Origin: Streptomyces sp. CoH27
Lineage (GTDB): Bacteria > Actinomycetota > Actinomycetes > Streptomycetales > Streptomycetaceae
Length of the DNA stretch: 64,000 bases
Assembly (NCBI RefSeq): GCF_020181035.1
Contig: NZ_JAIQYY010000005.1
Span: 52,654-116,653, forward strand
Reading direction: 5' to 3'
The translations under genes and the position numbers were made by a program. The notes below the pieces were generated by a model. That model searched no databases and was not told the DNA's origin. It was given only the letters and a program-made list of their open reading frames with translations. Below, one piece after another: positions 16,617 through 25,597 of this stretch (its first letter is position 1; each line of letters starts with the position of its first letter).

Positions 16617-17702
16617 TCAGCCGTTCGCGCCCGCCGGGGTCGTGGTGGTCTTGAAGCCCTCCAGCTTGTTGGCCTGCACCACGAAGTCGTTGGTGAACGT
16701 CTTGCTCAGGTCGATCGAGGAGGTGGCGTTGCCGACCATCTCCTCGGTCGCCAGGACCGTCTTCGGACCGCCGGCCGGCATGAGGCCGTCCGGGAGGAAC
16801 TGCCCCTTGTCCTGGGTCAGGGCCGCGATGTAGTCGGCCTTGGTCACCAGCTGGTTCTGCACGAACGACTGCGGCAGCTTGTCGGCGATGTCGGCCGCGG
16901 TGTGCGTGTTGATCCAGTGCATGGTGGCCACAAGGGCGTCGACGACCTTCTGCGTCGCATCCTTGTGCGAGTTCACCCAGTCGGTCCGGGCGATGACGCT
17001 GGCGGCCGGCCAGGCGCTGCCCAGCGCGGCGGTGGCGCCCTGGGTGGTGGCCAGGTCGATCGCGGAGGTGCCGATGCCCTTCTTCTCGATCGCGGCGACC
17101 GTCGGCTGCGTCGTCATGACGCAGGCGGTCTTGCCGTTCTGGAGCGCGGCGACGGCGGTGGAGCCCGCGCCCACGCCGATCCGGCTGAAGTCGCTGGTCT
17201 TGAGGCCCTTCTTGGCGGCCAGGAACTTGGTGAGGGTGTCGGTGCCCGAACCCAGGTCGGTGACGCCGACCGTCTTGCCCTTGAAGTCGGCGGCCGACTG
17301 GACGCCGCTCTTCGGGGTGCACATCTCCCGCTCGCCCGGCGCGCCGGACAGCTGGATGACGTCCTCGACCGCCTTGCCCTTGGCCTGGAAGTCGATCGTG
17401 TGGTTGTACCAGGCGCCGGCCATGTCGACCTGTCCCGAGGCCATGGCGTCCTCGGCGCCGGTGCCGCCGTCCTGCTCGGTGCTCAGCTCGACGTTGACGC
17501 CGTACTTCTTGTAGAAGCCGAGCTGCTGGGCGAGCTGGTAGGGCAGGTAGATCTGCTTGTCGATGCCGCCGACCATGATCTTGACGGTCGGGGTGCCACC
17601 GGAGCCGGACGAGCCGGAGCTGCCGGAGCTGCTGGAACACGCGGTGGCCGCGCCGAAGGTGAGGGCGGTGACGATCGATGCGGTGAGGACTCTTTTCAGC
17701 AT
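16617..17702 (-). CDS. NMT1/SsuA-like ABC substrate-binding lipoprotein
   Basis: 361 aa. A short signal peptide ends at a Cys (AATAC, an imperfect lipobox) and a Ser/Gly linker follows. The rest resembles the NMT1/THI5-SsuA-TauA group (VGGIDKQIYLPYQLAQQLGFYKKYGVNVEL), whose members bind sulfonates, taurine, nitrate or pyrimidine precursors. It forms an importer with the next two genes upstream on this strand. The ligand is unknown. AAGGGAAGAG precedes the ATG. Confidence 0.82.
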   Translation of the reverse strand: MLKRVLTASIVTALTFGAATACSSSSGSSGSSGSGGTPTVKIMVGGIDKQIYLPYQLAQQLGFYKKYGVNVELSTEQDGGTGAEDAMASGQVDMAGAWYNHTIDFQAKGKAVEDVIQLSGAPGEREMCTPKSGVQSAADFKGKTVGVTDLGSGTDTLTKFLAAKKGLKTSDFSRIGVGAGSTAVAALQNGKTACVMTTQPTVAAIEKKGIGTSAIDLATTQGATAALGSAWPAASVIARTDWVNSHKDATQKVVDALVATMHWINTHTAADIADKLPQSFVQNQLVTKADYIAALTQDKGQFLPDGLMPAGGPKTVLATEEMVGNATSSIDLSKTFTNDFVVQANKLEGFKTTTTPAGANG

Positions 17703-17772
17703 GGCGGCTCTTCCCTTTCGGACATGCATGGGGACGCGGGGAGGGGGGAGGGGGGAGTTGCGGGTGGGGGGC

Positions 17773-18648
17773 TCAGAGGGAGTTGGCCTCGGAGGGGGCC
17801 GGCGGGCGCCAGGACAGCAGCCGGTGTTCGAGCTTGGCGATCAGCCACTCCGCGCCCAGCACGATGACCGAGATGACGAGCATCGTGGCGAACACGCCGT
17901 TGGGGTCGAACTGGTTCTGCGCGGTCTTGATGACCAGGCCGAGGCCGCTCTGCGCGCCGAGCACCTCACCGACCAGCGCGCCGACGATGGCGAAGCCGAA
18001 GGCGCTGTGGAGGCTGGCGATGATCCAGGTCAGCGCGGAGGGCACGATGACGTGCTGGGTGATCTGCAGCCGGGAGGCGCCGAGCACCTTGGCGTTGGCG
18101 AGGACGTTCCGGTCGACCTCGCGGACGCCCTGGAAGGCGTTGAAGAAGACGATGAAGAAGACCAGCACGGCGGCGAGCAGGATCTTCGGGGTCACGCCGA
18201 CACCGAAGGCGACGATGAAGATCGAGCCGAGGACGATACGCGGGATCGCGTTGACCATCTTGATGTAGGGCCCGAGCACGTCGGAGAGGAACCGGCTCTG
18301 GCCGAGCGCGACGCCGAAGATGACACCGGCGACGGAACCGGCGGCGAAGCCGATGAGCGCTTCCTGGATGGTGGTCCAGATGTTGGAGTAGAAGGAGCCG
18401 AACTCGGTGCCGTGCTGGAAGAGGTCGATCAGGCGCTTCCAGATGCCCGACGGCTGTCCGAAGAAGAACGGGTCGACGATGCCCCAGGTGGTGAACGCCT
18501 GCCAGCCGCCGATGATGAAGACCGCGAGGCCCAGACGGCCCGCCCATACCGAGGCGACGCGTCGCCGGACGGCCCGCTTGGCGGCGGCGGCCGCCGAGGT
18601 CTGCCCGCCGTCTTTGGCCTGCGCGGCGGAAGCGGTGGTCGTGCTCAT
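17773..18648 (-). CDS. ABC transporter permease (SsuC/TauC type)
   Basis: 291 aa. An Ala-rich N-terminal tail of ~40 residues is followed by about six helices. The ATPase-docking loop is VDRNVLANAKVLGASRLQITQHVIVP. It overlaps the ATPase gene by four bases (ATGA) and is the membrane subunit of the NMT1/SsuA-like importer. Confidence 0.88.
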   Translation of the reverse strand: MSTTTASAAQAKDGGQTSAAAAAKRAVRRRVASVWAGRLGLAVFIIGGWQAFTTWGIVDPFFFGQPSGIWKRLIDLFQHGTEFGSFYSNIWTTIQEALIGFAAGSVAGVIFGVALGQSRFLSDVLGPYIKMVNAIPRIVLGSIFIVAFGVGVTPKILLAAVLVFFIVFFNAFQGVREVDRNVLANAKVLGASRLQITQHVIVPSALTWIIASLHSAFGFAIVGALVGEVLGAQSGLGLVIKTAQNQFDPNGVFATMLVISVIVLGAEWLIAKLEHRLLSWRPPAPSEANSL

Positions 18649-19520
18649 GCCTTCTCTCCTGCCGTGCGTGCGTACGCGCGCTCGACCTCTTCGCGCAGCG
18701 TGTCCCAGATCTGGTGCTGGAGTTCGATGAAGCGGGGCTGGAAGCGGATCTCCTGGACGGAGCCGCGGGGGCGGGGCAGGTCGATGTCGAAGACCGCCTT
18801 GACCGAACCGGGGCTGGAGGTCATCACCACGACCCGGTCGGCGAGCGCCACGGCCTCGTCGAGGTCGTGGGTGATGAAGATGACGGACGGCCGGATCTGC
18901 TCCCACAGGCCCAGCAGCTCGGTCGACATGATCGCCTTGGTCTGCACGTCCAGGGCGCCGAACGGCTCGTCCATGATCAGGATCTTGGGCTCGTTGATCA
19001 GCGCCGCGGCCATCGCCACGCGCTTGCGCATACCGCCGGAGAGCTGGTGCGGATAGCGGTCCTCGAATCCGGAGAGGCCGACCCGGCGCAGCCAGTCCCG
19101 GGCCGAGGCCTGCGCCTGCTGCTTGGGCACGCCACGGAAGATCGGGCCCATCAGCACATTGCCGAGGACGGTCTTCCAGGGCAGCAGCGCATCGGCCTGG
19201 AACATGAAGCTGACGCCGTCGGTGATGCCGTCCACCTCGCGGCCGCCGACCTTCACCGAGCCCTCGCTGGGCCGGTCGAGCCCGGAGACCATGCTCAGCG
19301 TGGTCGACTTGCCGCAGCCGGTGGGTCCGACCACCGCGCAGAACTGGCCGGGCTCCACGGTGAACGACACGTCTTGCAGCGCCGTGAACACCTCACCGGC
19401 AGGGGTCATGAATCGCTTGGTGAGCCCGGAGATCTCGACGCGCGCATCCTCACGCGCTGCTGCGCCTGCGGTTGCCGTACCGGTGATCGGGCTCTTCGCG
19501 ACATCGTTGCGCGAAGCCAT
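18645..19520 (-). CDS. ABC transporter ATP-binding protein (SsuB/TauB type)
   Basis: 291 aa, with Walker A GPTGCGKSTT, signature LSGGMRKRVAMAAAL, Walker B ILIMDEPFGALD and the H-loop THD. It is the first gene of the three-gene operon. The promoter should lie in the 283-bp spacer shared with the divergent sensor kinase, which contains a GTTAC-N6-GTTTC motif at 19629-19644. Confidence 0.9.
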   Translation of the reverse strand: MASRNDVAKSPITGTATAGAAAREDARVEISGLTKRFMTPAGEVFTALQDVSFTVEPGQFCAVVGPTGCGKSTTLSMVSGLDRPSEGSVKVGGREVDGITDGVSFMFQADALLPWKTVLGNVLMGPIFRGVPKQQAQASARDWLRRVGLSGFEDRYPHQLSGGMRKRVAMAAALINEPKILIMDEPFGALDVQTKAIMSTELLGLWEQIRPSVIFITHDLDEAVALADRVVVMTSSPGSVKAVFDIDLPRPRGSVQEIRFQPRFIELQHQIWDTLREEVERAYARTAGEKA

Positions 19521-19628
19521 GGGGGGCCGTCTCCTTCCACACCTTGAGGGGCGGGTTCCACACCTCGTCGGGTCGAGTTCCGCACCTCGTCGGGAGCGGG
19601 TGAAGGCAGACGCTAGAGGCCATCCGGT

Positions 19629-19644
19629 GTTACGTCGCTGTTTC
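19629..19644. promoter_or_regulatory. possible GlnR half-site pair
   Basis: On the minus strand this reads GAAAC-N6-GTAAC, matching the b1-a2 core of the published GlnR box (GTNAC-N6-GAAAC-N6-GTNAC-N6-GAAAC). The outer boxes do not match. It lies 109 bp upstream of the ABC ATPase start. Confidence 0.25.
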
Positions 19645-19803
19645 CGAGGTATCCCGCGAAAGCCGCGTAAACCGGGGTTCTGCTCGTTCTGCTCAGTGAA
19701 ACGGGGGTGGGCAGAATTCCGGCCATCAGGCACAATCACGCCACCAGGGGTCCGGCGTCAGGGCCGGCCCGGCACCGATCGGAACAGGGGCGAAGAGGCA
19801 CCT

Positions 19804-21459
19804 GTGACTCCCATTCGCATACGGATCGGGCGCGGCGGAAAGGGGAGACTGTCCGCGCGGATCCTCGTCAGCCAGCTCGCCATCCTGGCGCTCACGGGCC
19901 TCATCGGCTTCGTCCTGTTCGCCTTCGCACAGCGCTCGGCGCTCGACCGCACCTACGAGGAGCGGGCCGTCGCCATCGCCAAGACGACGGCCGCCGACCC
20001 GCAGATCCGGCGGGCCATGCAGGACGGCGGGGGTGGCGCCGTGGTACAGGCCGTCGCCGAGCGCATCCGGCAGTCGTCGGGGGCGTCGTACGTCGTGGTC
20101 ATCGACCTGAACGGAATCCGCCACTCGCACCCCATTCCGCGGCTGATCGGCTCGCCGGTGACCGAGCCGGTCGTGGCCCGGGACGGCCGGCCGCACGTCG
20201 GCACCGACCAGGGCGCCACCGGACGGTCCGCCAACGGCAGAGTCCCGCTGTACGGGCCGACGGGCGAGCTGGTCGGCGAGGTGTCGGTGGGCATCCCGGA
20301 GAACGACGTCCTCGGCGAGCTCTGGCGCGAGCTGCCCACCTTCGCCCTGTACACCGCGATCGCCACCGCAATCGGTTCGGTGGCCGCCTTCCTGCTGGCC
20401 GGGCGGCTGAAGCGGACCACGTTCGGGCTGGAGCTGGAGGAGATCGCCGGGCTGCTGCAGGACCGTGAGGCGATGCTGCACGGCATCCGCGAGGGCGTCA
20501 TCGCCTTCAACCCGGACGGCAGGATCAGCGTGGTGAACGACGAGGCACGCCGACTGCTCGGCCTGCGCACCGCGCTCGGCAGCACCCTCGACCAGGTCCT
20601 GCCCGACGGACGGCTGCGCCGGGCCCTGGACGGCACCGTGACCGGCACCGACATCAGCGTGCTGACCGACGAGCACTGCCTGGTCGTCAACCGGATGCCG
20701 GTGACCCTGCACGGGCGGGAGCTGGGTGCGGTGGTGACCGTCCGGGACCGCACCGAGCTGGTCGGGCTTCTGCGGGAGCTGGACTCCGTACGCGGTCTGA
20801 CGGACGCCCTTCGAGCACAGCAGCACGAGTTCACCAACCGGATGCACACGCTCGCCGGGCTGCTGGACATCGGGGCGTACGACGACGCGTACGAGGTGGC
20901 CGTGGAGTCGGCCGGTGCCGGGCAGGCGCTCACCGAGTCCGTGCGCAAGCGGATCGGCAACCCGCTGATGGTCGGTCTGGTCGTGGCCAAGACGACGGTG
21001 GCCGCCGAGCGCGGGGTGTGGGTCGAGCTGGACACCGGCTCGGCGCTGGGCGAGGACCCGCCGCATCTGCCCCGGCTGCTGACGATCGTCGGCAATCTGC
21101 TGGACAACGCGATCGACGCGGCGGCCGACGGACCGCCCCCGGCGGGCGGACGCGCGGTGCGGCTCACGCTCACCGAGGACGAGCAGGCGACGACCGTACT
21201 GGTGGCCGACACCGGCCCCGGCGTCCCGCCCGGCGCCCGGGACTCGATCTTCGAGGACGGCTGGTCGACCCGCCCCGACCGGGGCACCGCCCGGCGCGGC
21301 CTGGGCCTGGCCCTGGTCCACCGCCTGGTGTCGCGGCACGGCGGCACGATCACCGTCAGCGAGGGGCCGGGCGCGGTCTTCACCGTACGACTGCCCCTGC
21401 CGGATCCTGTGACGACCGGGGGAAGGAAGACGCTGTCCGTGGGAGGAGGTGACCGCTGA
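19804..21459 (+). CDS. CitA/DcuS-type sensor histidine kinase
   Basis: 551 aa. A first transmembrane helix (ILVSQLAILALTGLIGFVLF) precedes an extracellular Cache/PAS-like domain of ~130 residues (TTAADPQIRRAM, SGASYVVVIDLNGIRHSHP). A second helix (LYTAIATAIGSVAAFLLAG), a cytoplasmic PAS, the phosphoacceptor H341 (RAQQHEFTNRMH) and an ATPase domain (NLLDNAIDA, DTGPGVP) follow. This is the architecture of sensors for citrate and C4-dicarboxylates, so the ligand may be a small organic acid (inference). GTG 19804 follows a GAAGAGG. Its stop overlaps the regulator start (TGATG). Confidence 0.9.
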   Translation: MTPIRIRIGRGGKGRLSARILVSQLAILALTGLIGFVLFAFAQRSALDRTYEERAVAIAKTTAADPQIRRAMQDGGGGAVVQAVAERIRQSSGASYVVVIDLNGIRHSHPIPRLIGSPVTEPVVARDGRPHVGTDQGATGRSANGRVPLYGPTGELVGEVSVGIPENDVLGELWRELPTFALYTAIATAIGSVAAFLLAGRLKRTTFGLELEEIAGLLQDREAMLHGIREGVIAFNPDGRISVVNDEARRLLGLRTALGSTLDQVLPDGRLRRALDGTVTGTDISVLTDEHCLVVNRMPVTLHGRELGAVVTVRDRTELVGLLRELDSVRGLTDALRAQQHEFTNRMHTLAGLLDIGAYDDAYEVAVESAGAGQALTESVRKRIGNPLMVGLVVAKTTVAAERGVWVELDTGSALGEDPPHLPRLLTIVGNLLDNAIDAAADGPPPAGGRAVRLTLTEDEQATTVLVADTGPGVPPGARDSIFEDGWSTRPDRGTARRGLGLALVHRLVSRHGGTITVSEGPGAVFTVRLPLPDPVTTGGRKTLSVGGGDR

Positions 21460-22148
21460 TGATCCGCACCCTGGTCGTGGACGACGACTTCCGGGTCAGC
21501 CACATTCATTGTGACTACGTGTCCCGGGTCCGGGGGTACGAGGTGGTGGGCGAGGCGGCGAGCGTGGCCGACGCTCTCCAGGCGGTGCACGATCTGCGCC
21601 CCGACCTGCTGCTGCTCGACATCTTCCTGCCCGACGGCAGCGGACTGGACGTGCTGCGCCGGCTCACCGGGGACGCGGGCGGCGCCCGCCCCGACGCCTT
21701 CGTGATCACGGCGGACCGGGACATCGCCTCGGTCCGCACCGCCATGAAGCTCGGGGCGGTCGGCTACCTGGTCAAGCCCTTCGGCGCCGCCGACCTGGCG
21801 GAACGGCTCACCGCGTACCGCGAGCTCCAGCACCGCGTCGACACCCTCGGGGAGACCACGGAGACCGAACAGGCCGATGTGGACGCCCTGTTCAGCGCGG
21901 TACGGCCGCCCGCCGTGCCCCGGGTCCCGGCCAAGGGGCACTCGGCGCCCACGCTCGCCCTGGTCCAGCAGACGCTGCGCACCGCCCACCGCGATCTGTC
22001 CGCCGCCGAGGCCGCCGAGCTGACCGGGGTCTCCCGGGCCACGGCCCAGCGCTACCTCTCCTACCTCGTCAAGGAAGGAACGGTCCGCCTGATCCTGCGC
22101 TACGGGGCGACGGGCCGGCCGGAGCACCGGTACCGCATCGCGTCCTGA
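21459..22148 (+). CDS. CitB/DcuR-type response regulator
   Basis: 229 aa. Receiver domain with phosphoacceptor D54 (LLLLDIF) and conserved K106 (YLVKPF). The C-terminal part has the HTH of the CitB/DcuR group (LSAAEAAELTGVSRATAQRYLSYLVKEG). A GGGAGGAGGT ribosome site sits inside the end of the kinase gene, so the pair is translationally coupled. Likely targets are the divergent ABC operon or a carboxylate transporter elsewhere. Confidence 0.9.
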   Translation: MIRTLVVDDDFRVSHIHCDYVSRVRGYEVVGEAASVADALQAVHDLRPDLLLLDIFLPDGSGLDVLRRLTGDAGGARPDAFVITADRDIASVRTAMKLGAVGYLVKPFGAADLAERLTAYRELQHRVDTLGETTETEQADVDALFSAVRPPAVPRVPAKGHSAPTLALVQQTLRTAHRDLSAAEAAELTGVSRATAQRYLSYLVKEGTVRLILRYGATGRPEHRYRIAS

Positions 22149-22220
22149 CGCGGTCCCGGCTCCCCTCACGGGTCCCCCTCCCCGTGAGTGAGAGCAAAGT
22201 TCCTTCCCGGTCACCCAGAG

Positions 22221-22236
22221 CCACAGCGCGGAAACG
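22221..22236 (+). promoter_or_regulatory. candidate GlnR box upstream of narK
   Basis: GCCAC-AGCGCG-GAAAC differs at one position from the GTNAC-N6-GAAAC half of the published GlnR site and lies 91 bp before the narK start. The companion half-site upstream is poor. Confidence 0.35.
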
Positions 22237-22326
22237 CGCCCTCCCTACCTTCGGCCTCAGTCAGTCGTATAGCGGACCGCCGTATGACCTAGGCAGACCG
22301 AGCAGCCGGAGCCCCGTGGAGGCGTG

Positions 22327-23697
22327 ATGACAGCCCCAGCCGTACCCCGTCGCAGTGGCCGCTGGATCGAGCAGTGGGATCCGGAGGACGAGGGATTCTG
22401 GAAGGCGACCGGTGAGAGGATCGCCCGCCGCAACCTGTGGTTCTCGGTGCTGTCGGAGCACATCGGCTTCTCGGTCTGGACCCTGTGGTCCGTCCTGGTC
22501 CTCTTCATGGGCCCGAAGTACGGCCTGACCCCCGCCGACAAGTTCCTGCTGACCTCGATGGTCACGCTGGTCGGCGCCGTGGTCCGCGTCCCGTACACCT
22601 TCGCGGTGGCGGTGTTCGGCGGCCGTAACTGGACGATCATCTCGGCGAGCCTGCTGCTGGTGCCGACGGTGGCCGCGTACGCGGTGATGAAGCCGGGCAC
22701 GTCCTTCAACACGTTCCTGCTGGTCGGCCTCCTCGCGGGCATCGGCGGCGGCAACTTCGCCTCCTCCATGACCAACATCAACGCCTTCTTCCCGCTGAAG
22801 AAGAAGGGCTGGGCGCTGGGCCTCAACGCGGGCGGCGGCAACATCGGCGTGCCGGTCATCCAGCTGGTGGCGCTGGCGATCATCGGCGCGAACGGCGGCC
22901 CGAGGCTGCTGCTGGGCATCTACATCCCGCTGATCGTCGTGGCCGCCGTACTGGCCTCGGTGTTCATGGACAACCTGTCGTCGGTGAAGAACGACACCGG
23001 CGCGGCGAAGGACGCGGCGAAGGACGCCCACACCTGGATCATGTCCTTCCTCTACATCGGCACGTTCGGCTCGTTCATCGGCTACAGCTTCGCCTTCGGC
23101 CAGGTCCTGACGAACCAGTTCGGCCGCACCCCGCTCCAGGCGGCGTACCTCACCTTCATCGGCCCGCTGCTCGGTTCGCTCATCCGCCCGGTCGGCGGCT
23201 GGCTGGCCGACCGCTACGGCGGCGCCCGCATCACGCTGTGGAACTACGTGGGCATGGCGGCGGCGACGGCGATCCTGGTCGTCGCGAGCATGCAGAAGTC
23301 CCTGCCACTGTTCGTGAGCGTCTTCGTGGTGCTGTTCGTGCTGAGCGGCCTGGGCAACGGCTCGACGTACAAGATGATCCCCGGCATCTTCCAGACGAAG
23401 GCGCTGGCCAAGGGGCTCGAAGGGGAGGAGGCGGTGTCCTACGGCCGCCGCCTGTCCGGTGCCTCGATGGGCCTGATCGGCGCGGTGGGCGCGCTGGGCG
23501 GCGTCGGCATCAACATGGCCTTCCGCCAGTCCTTCCTCTCCTACGGCTCGGGGACGGGCGCGTTCGTCGCCTTCCTCGCCTTCTACGGCGTCTGCTTCGC
23601 GCTGACGTGGGCCGTATACCTTCGCCGCCCGGCGGGGCAGGCTGTAACGGAGGCGACTGCGGAGACAAAGCCGCAGCTCAGCTACGCGGAAGTGTGA
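22327..23697 (+). CDS. narK: nitrate/nitrite porter of the MFS (NarK)
   Basis: 456 aa, about 12 helices. It carries the NNP-family signatures LLAGIGGGNFASSMTNINAFFP (residues ~137-158) and LGLNAGGGNIGVPVIQ, which line the nitrate path. It would import nitrate for assimilation or exchange nitrite. ATG 22327 is preferred to the adjacent GTG 22324 because GGAGG (22318-22322) is then four bases away. The next gene encodes the nitrate-assimilation regulator NnaR, supporting the assignment. Confidence 0.9.
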   Translation: MTAPAVPRRSGRWIEQWDPEDEGFWKATGERIARRNLWFSVLSEHIGFSVWTLWSVLVLFMGPKYGLTPADKFLLTSMVTLVGAVVRVPYTFAVAVFGGRNWTIISASLLLVPTVAAYAVMKPGTSFNTFLLVGLLAGIGGGNFASSMTNINAFFPLKKKGWALGLNAGGGNIGVPVIQLVALAIIGANGGPRLLLGIYIPLIVVAAVLASVFMDNLSSVKNDTGAAKDAAKDAHTWIMSFLYIGTFGSFIGYSFAFGQVLTNQFGRTPLQAAYLTFIGPLLGSLIRPVGGWLADRYGGARITLWNYVGMAAATAILVVASMQKSLPLFVSVFVVLFVLSGLGNGSTYKMIPGIFQTKALAKGLEGEEAVSYGRRLSGASMGLIGAVGALGGVGINMAFRQSFLSYGSGTGAFVAFLAFYGVCFALTWAVYLRRPAGQAVTEATAETKPQLSYAEV

Positions 23698-23805
23698 CGT
23701 AACACCGGTGCAATGCAGTCGAACCGAGCCTGTCACGCGCTGTTGACAGGCTCGATCGGCAAACCGGTCAGACGGGGCGTGCCGGTCAGCAAGGAGAGCC
23801 GAGCC

Positions 23806-24957
23806 ATGTACGACGAAGAGCAGCACCCGGAGCACGGTCCGCTCGCGGGCTTCACCGTGGGCGTCACCGCCGCGCGCCGGGCCGAGGAGCTGGGCGCCCT
23901 GCTCCAGCGGCGCGGGGCCGCCGTCCTGCACGCGCCCGCCCTGCGGATCGTGCCGCTCGCCGACGACGGGGAGCTCCTCGCCTCGACGAAGGAGATCATC
24001 GACCAGGTCCCGGACGTGGTCGTGGCCACGACGGCCATCGGCTTCCGGGGCTGGGTGGAGGCGGCGGAGGGCTGGGGCCTGGGCGACCCGCTGCTCGACC
24101 GGCTCCGCGAGGCGGAACTGCTGGCGCGGGGCCCGAAGGTCAAGGGCGCGATTCGCGCCGCGGGCCTGACGGAGGAGTGGTCCCCGTCCTCGGAGTCCAT
24201 GGCGGAGGTCCTGGACCGCCTGCTGGAGGAGGGCGTGGAGGGCCGCCGTATCGCGGTGCAACTGCACGGTGAGCCGTTGCCGGGCTTCGTGGAGTCTTTG
24301 CGTGCCGGTGGCGCGGAGGTGCTCCCGGTCCCGGTGTACCGCTGGATGCCCCCGGAGGACACGGCCCCGCTGGACCGCCTGCTGGACGCGACGGTGGCAC
24401 GCTCGGTGGACGCCCTGACCTTCACGAGCGCCCCGGCGGCGGCGTCCCTGCTGTCTCGGGCGGAGGACAAGGGCCTGCTGCCGGAACTGCTGTCAGCCCT
24501 CTCCCACGACGTCCTGCCGGCCTGCGTGGGCCCGGTGACGGCACTGCCCTTGCAGGCGCACGGCGTGGACACGGTCCAACCGGAACGCTTCCGCCTGGGC
24601 CCGCTGGTTCAGTTGCTCTGCCAGGAACTCCCGGGCAGGGCGAGGGCGCTGCCGATTGCGGGGCACCGGGTGGAGATCCGGGGCCACGCGGTCCTGGTCG
24701 ACGGCGACCTCAAGCCGGTCCCGCCGGCGGGGATGTCCCTGCTGCGCGCTCTGGCCCGCCGCCCTGGGTGGGTGGTGCCGAGGTCGGACCTGCTGCGCGC
24801 TTTGCCGGGCGCGGGCCGGGACGAGCATGCGGTGGAAACGGCGATGGCCCGTCTCCGCACGGCTCTGGGGGCGCCGAAGCTGATCCAGACGGTGGTCAAG
24901 CGGGGGTATCGGCTGGCGTTGGATCCGGCGGCGGATGCGAAGTACGCGGACGTGTGA
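23806..24957 (+). CDS. nnaR: NnaR: HemD-like domain fused to OmpR-type DNA-binding domain
   Basis: 383 aa. Residues ~10-265 resemble uroporphyrinogen-III synthase (GFTVGVTAARRAEELGALLQRRG), and residues ~285-375 are a winged helix of the OmpR type (DGDLKPVPPAGMSLLRAL, RTALGAPKLIQTVVKRGYRL). This fusion matches NnaR, a co-activator of nitrate assimilation genes with GlnR in S. coelicolor (established family knowledge). AAGGAGAG precedes ATG 23806. The spacer after narK contains GTAAC-N6-GCAAT at 23699-23714, a weak GlnR-like match. A 7-bp inverted repeat (24953-24959/24974-24980) lies across the convergent gene ends. Confidence 0.88.
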   Translation: MYDEEQHPEHGPLAGFTVGVTAARRAEELGALLQRRGAAVLHAPALRIVPLADDGELLASTKEIIDQVPDVVVATTAIGFRGWVEAAEGWGLGDPLLDRLREAELLARGPKVKGAIRAAGLTEEWSPSSESMAEVLDRLLEEGVEGRRIAVQLHGEPLPGFVESLRAGGAEVLPVPVYRWMPPEDTAPLDRLLDATVARSVDALTFTSAPAAASLLSRAEDKGLLPELLSALSHDVLPACVGPVTALPLQAHGVDTVQPERFRLGPLVQLLCQELPGRARALPIAGHRVEIRGHAVLVDGDLKPVPPAGMSLLRALARRPGWVVPRSDLLRALPGAGRDEHAVETAMARLRTALGAPKLIQTVVKRGYRLALDPAADAKYADV

Positions 24958-24975
24958 GGGGGGCTTGGCTGCTCC

Positions 24976-25227
24976 TCACAGGTACGTCGCTTGGTGGATG
25001 TACAGGCACTCGTGCCTCGGGACGATCAAGTACAGGAAGAATCCGCCGGGGACATGCGCGACGTTGCCCTTCGGGCCCGCTTCCTGGTACGAGGCGCCGT
25101 CGAGGTAGAACGCGGCCGCAGCCCGCACCGGCTCGTCGGCCTGCTTCTCGACCTCGGCGACGAAGGCAGGCGGAGCGCCACCGATGACGTACTCCTCGTC
25201 CGGGTCGTACTCCCATCGCCAGGTCAT
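24976..25227 (-). CDS. small RelE/ParE-like protein (putative toxin)
   Basis: 83 aa, starting MTWRWEYDPDEEYVIGGAPP and ending in a beta-rich GGFFLYLIVPRHECLYIHQATYL. The alternation of strands with a basic/His-rich end resembles the RelE/ParE fold, but I see no decisive catalytic signature. It overlaps the DUF6247 gene by four bases (ATGA) and is last in a three-gene operon. Gene order (small helical protein, then RelE-like protein) fits a toxin-antitoxin pair; that role is inference. Confidence 0.5.
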   Translation of the reverse strand: MTWRWEYDPDEEYVIGGAPPAFVAEVEKQADEPVRAAAAFYLDGASYQEAGPKGNVAHVPGGFFLYLIVPRHECLYIHQATYL

Positions 25228-25577
25228 GAGGACACCGCCTGCCGGGCCTCCGTCTCGACGGCGCGGAGTTCTGCCATGGCCGCCCGGAAGCCAGGGGCGT
25301 CCTTACTGTCTGTGTTGTGCACGGCGATGAGGGCGGTCTGGTAACGGGAACGCAGGTCAGGGCGCCGTTCGATCTCCACCTGTGCCTGCCAGTAGGTCAG
25401 CCAGTACTGGAGATGGCCGATCTTTCCGTCCTGGAGAGCGGCCCCGAGAGCCTGCTCCTTGTACTGCTCCATTTCACCCAGTCGGTGCGGGGCGATGCGT
25501 GCCAGCGCGATGCGAACCGCCGCCGGGGTTCGCTCGGGGCGGGGAATCAGCTCATGGCCGTGGTCCGGTTGTGTCAT
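25224..25577 (-). CDS. DUF6247-like protein (putative antitoxin)
   Basis: 117 aa, mostly helical. The N-terminus (PRPERTPAAVRIALARIAPHRLGEMEQYKEQALGAAL, residues ~12-48) fits the DUF6247 family as I know it. The ATG at 25575-25577 starts MTQPDHGHEL; a GTG eight codons upstream is an alternative. It lies 20 bp after the disrupted ATP-binding gene and overlaps the RelE-like gene, so it is placed where an antitoxin would be. Confidence 0.6.
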   Translation of the reverse strand: MTQPDHGHELIPRPERTPAAVRIALARIAPHRLGEMEQYKEQALGAALQDGKIGHLQYWLTYWQAQVEIERRPDLRSRYQTALIAVHNTDSKDAPGFRAAMAELRAVETEARQAVSS

Positions 25578-25597
25578 CACGAGGCGGCTCCCTGTGC

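Noticed and set aside
19123..19803. N-terminal extension of the sensor kinase into the ABC ATPase gene
   Set aside because: The sequence is antisense to the ATPase; the GTG at 19804 has a ribosome site and directly precedes the first membrane helix.
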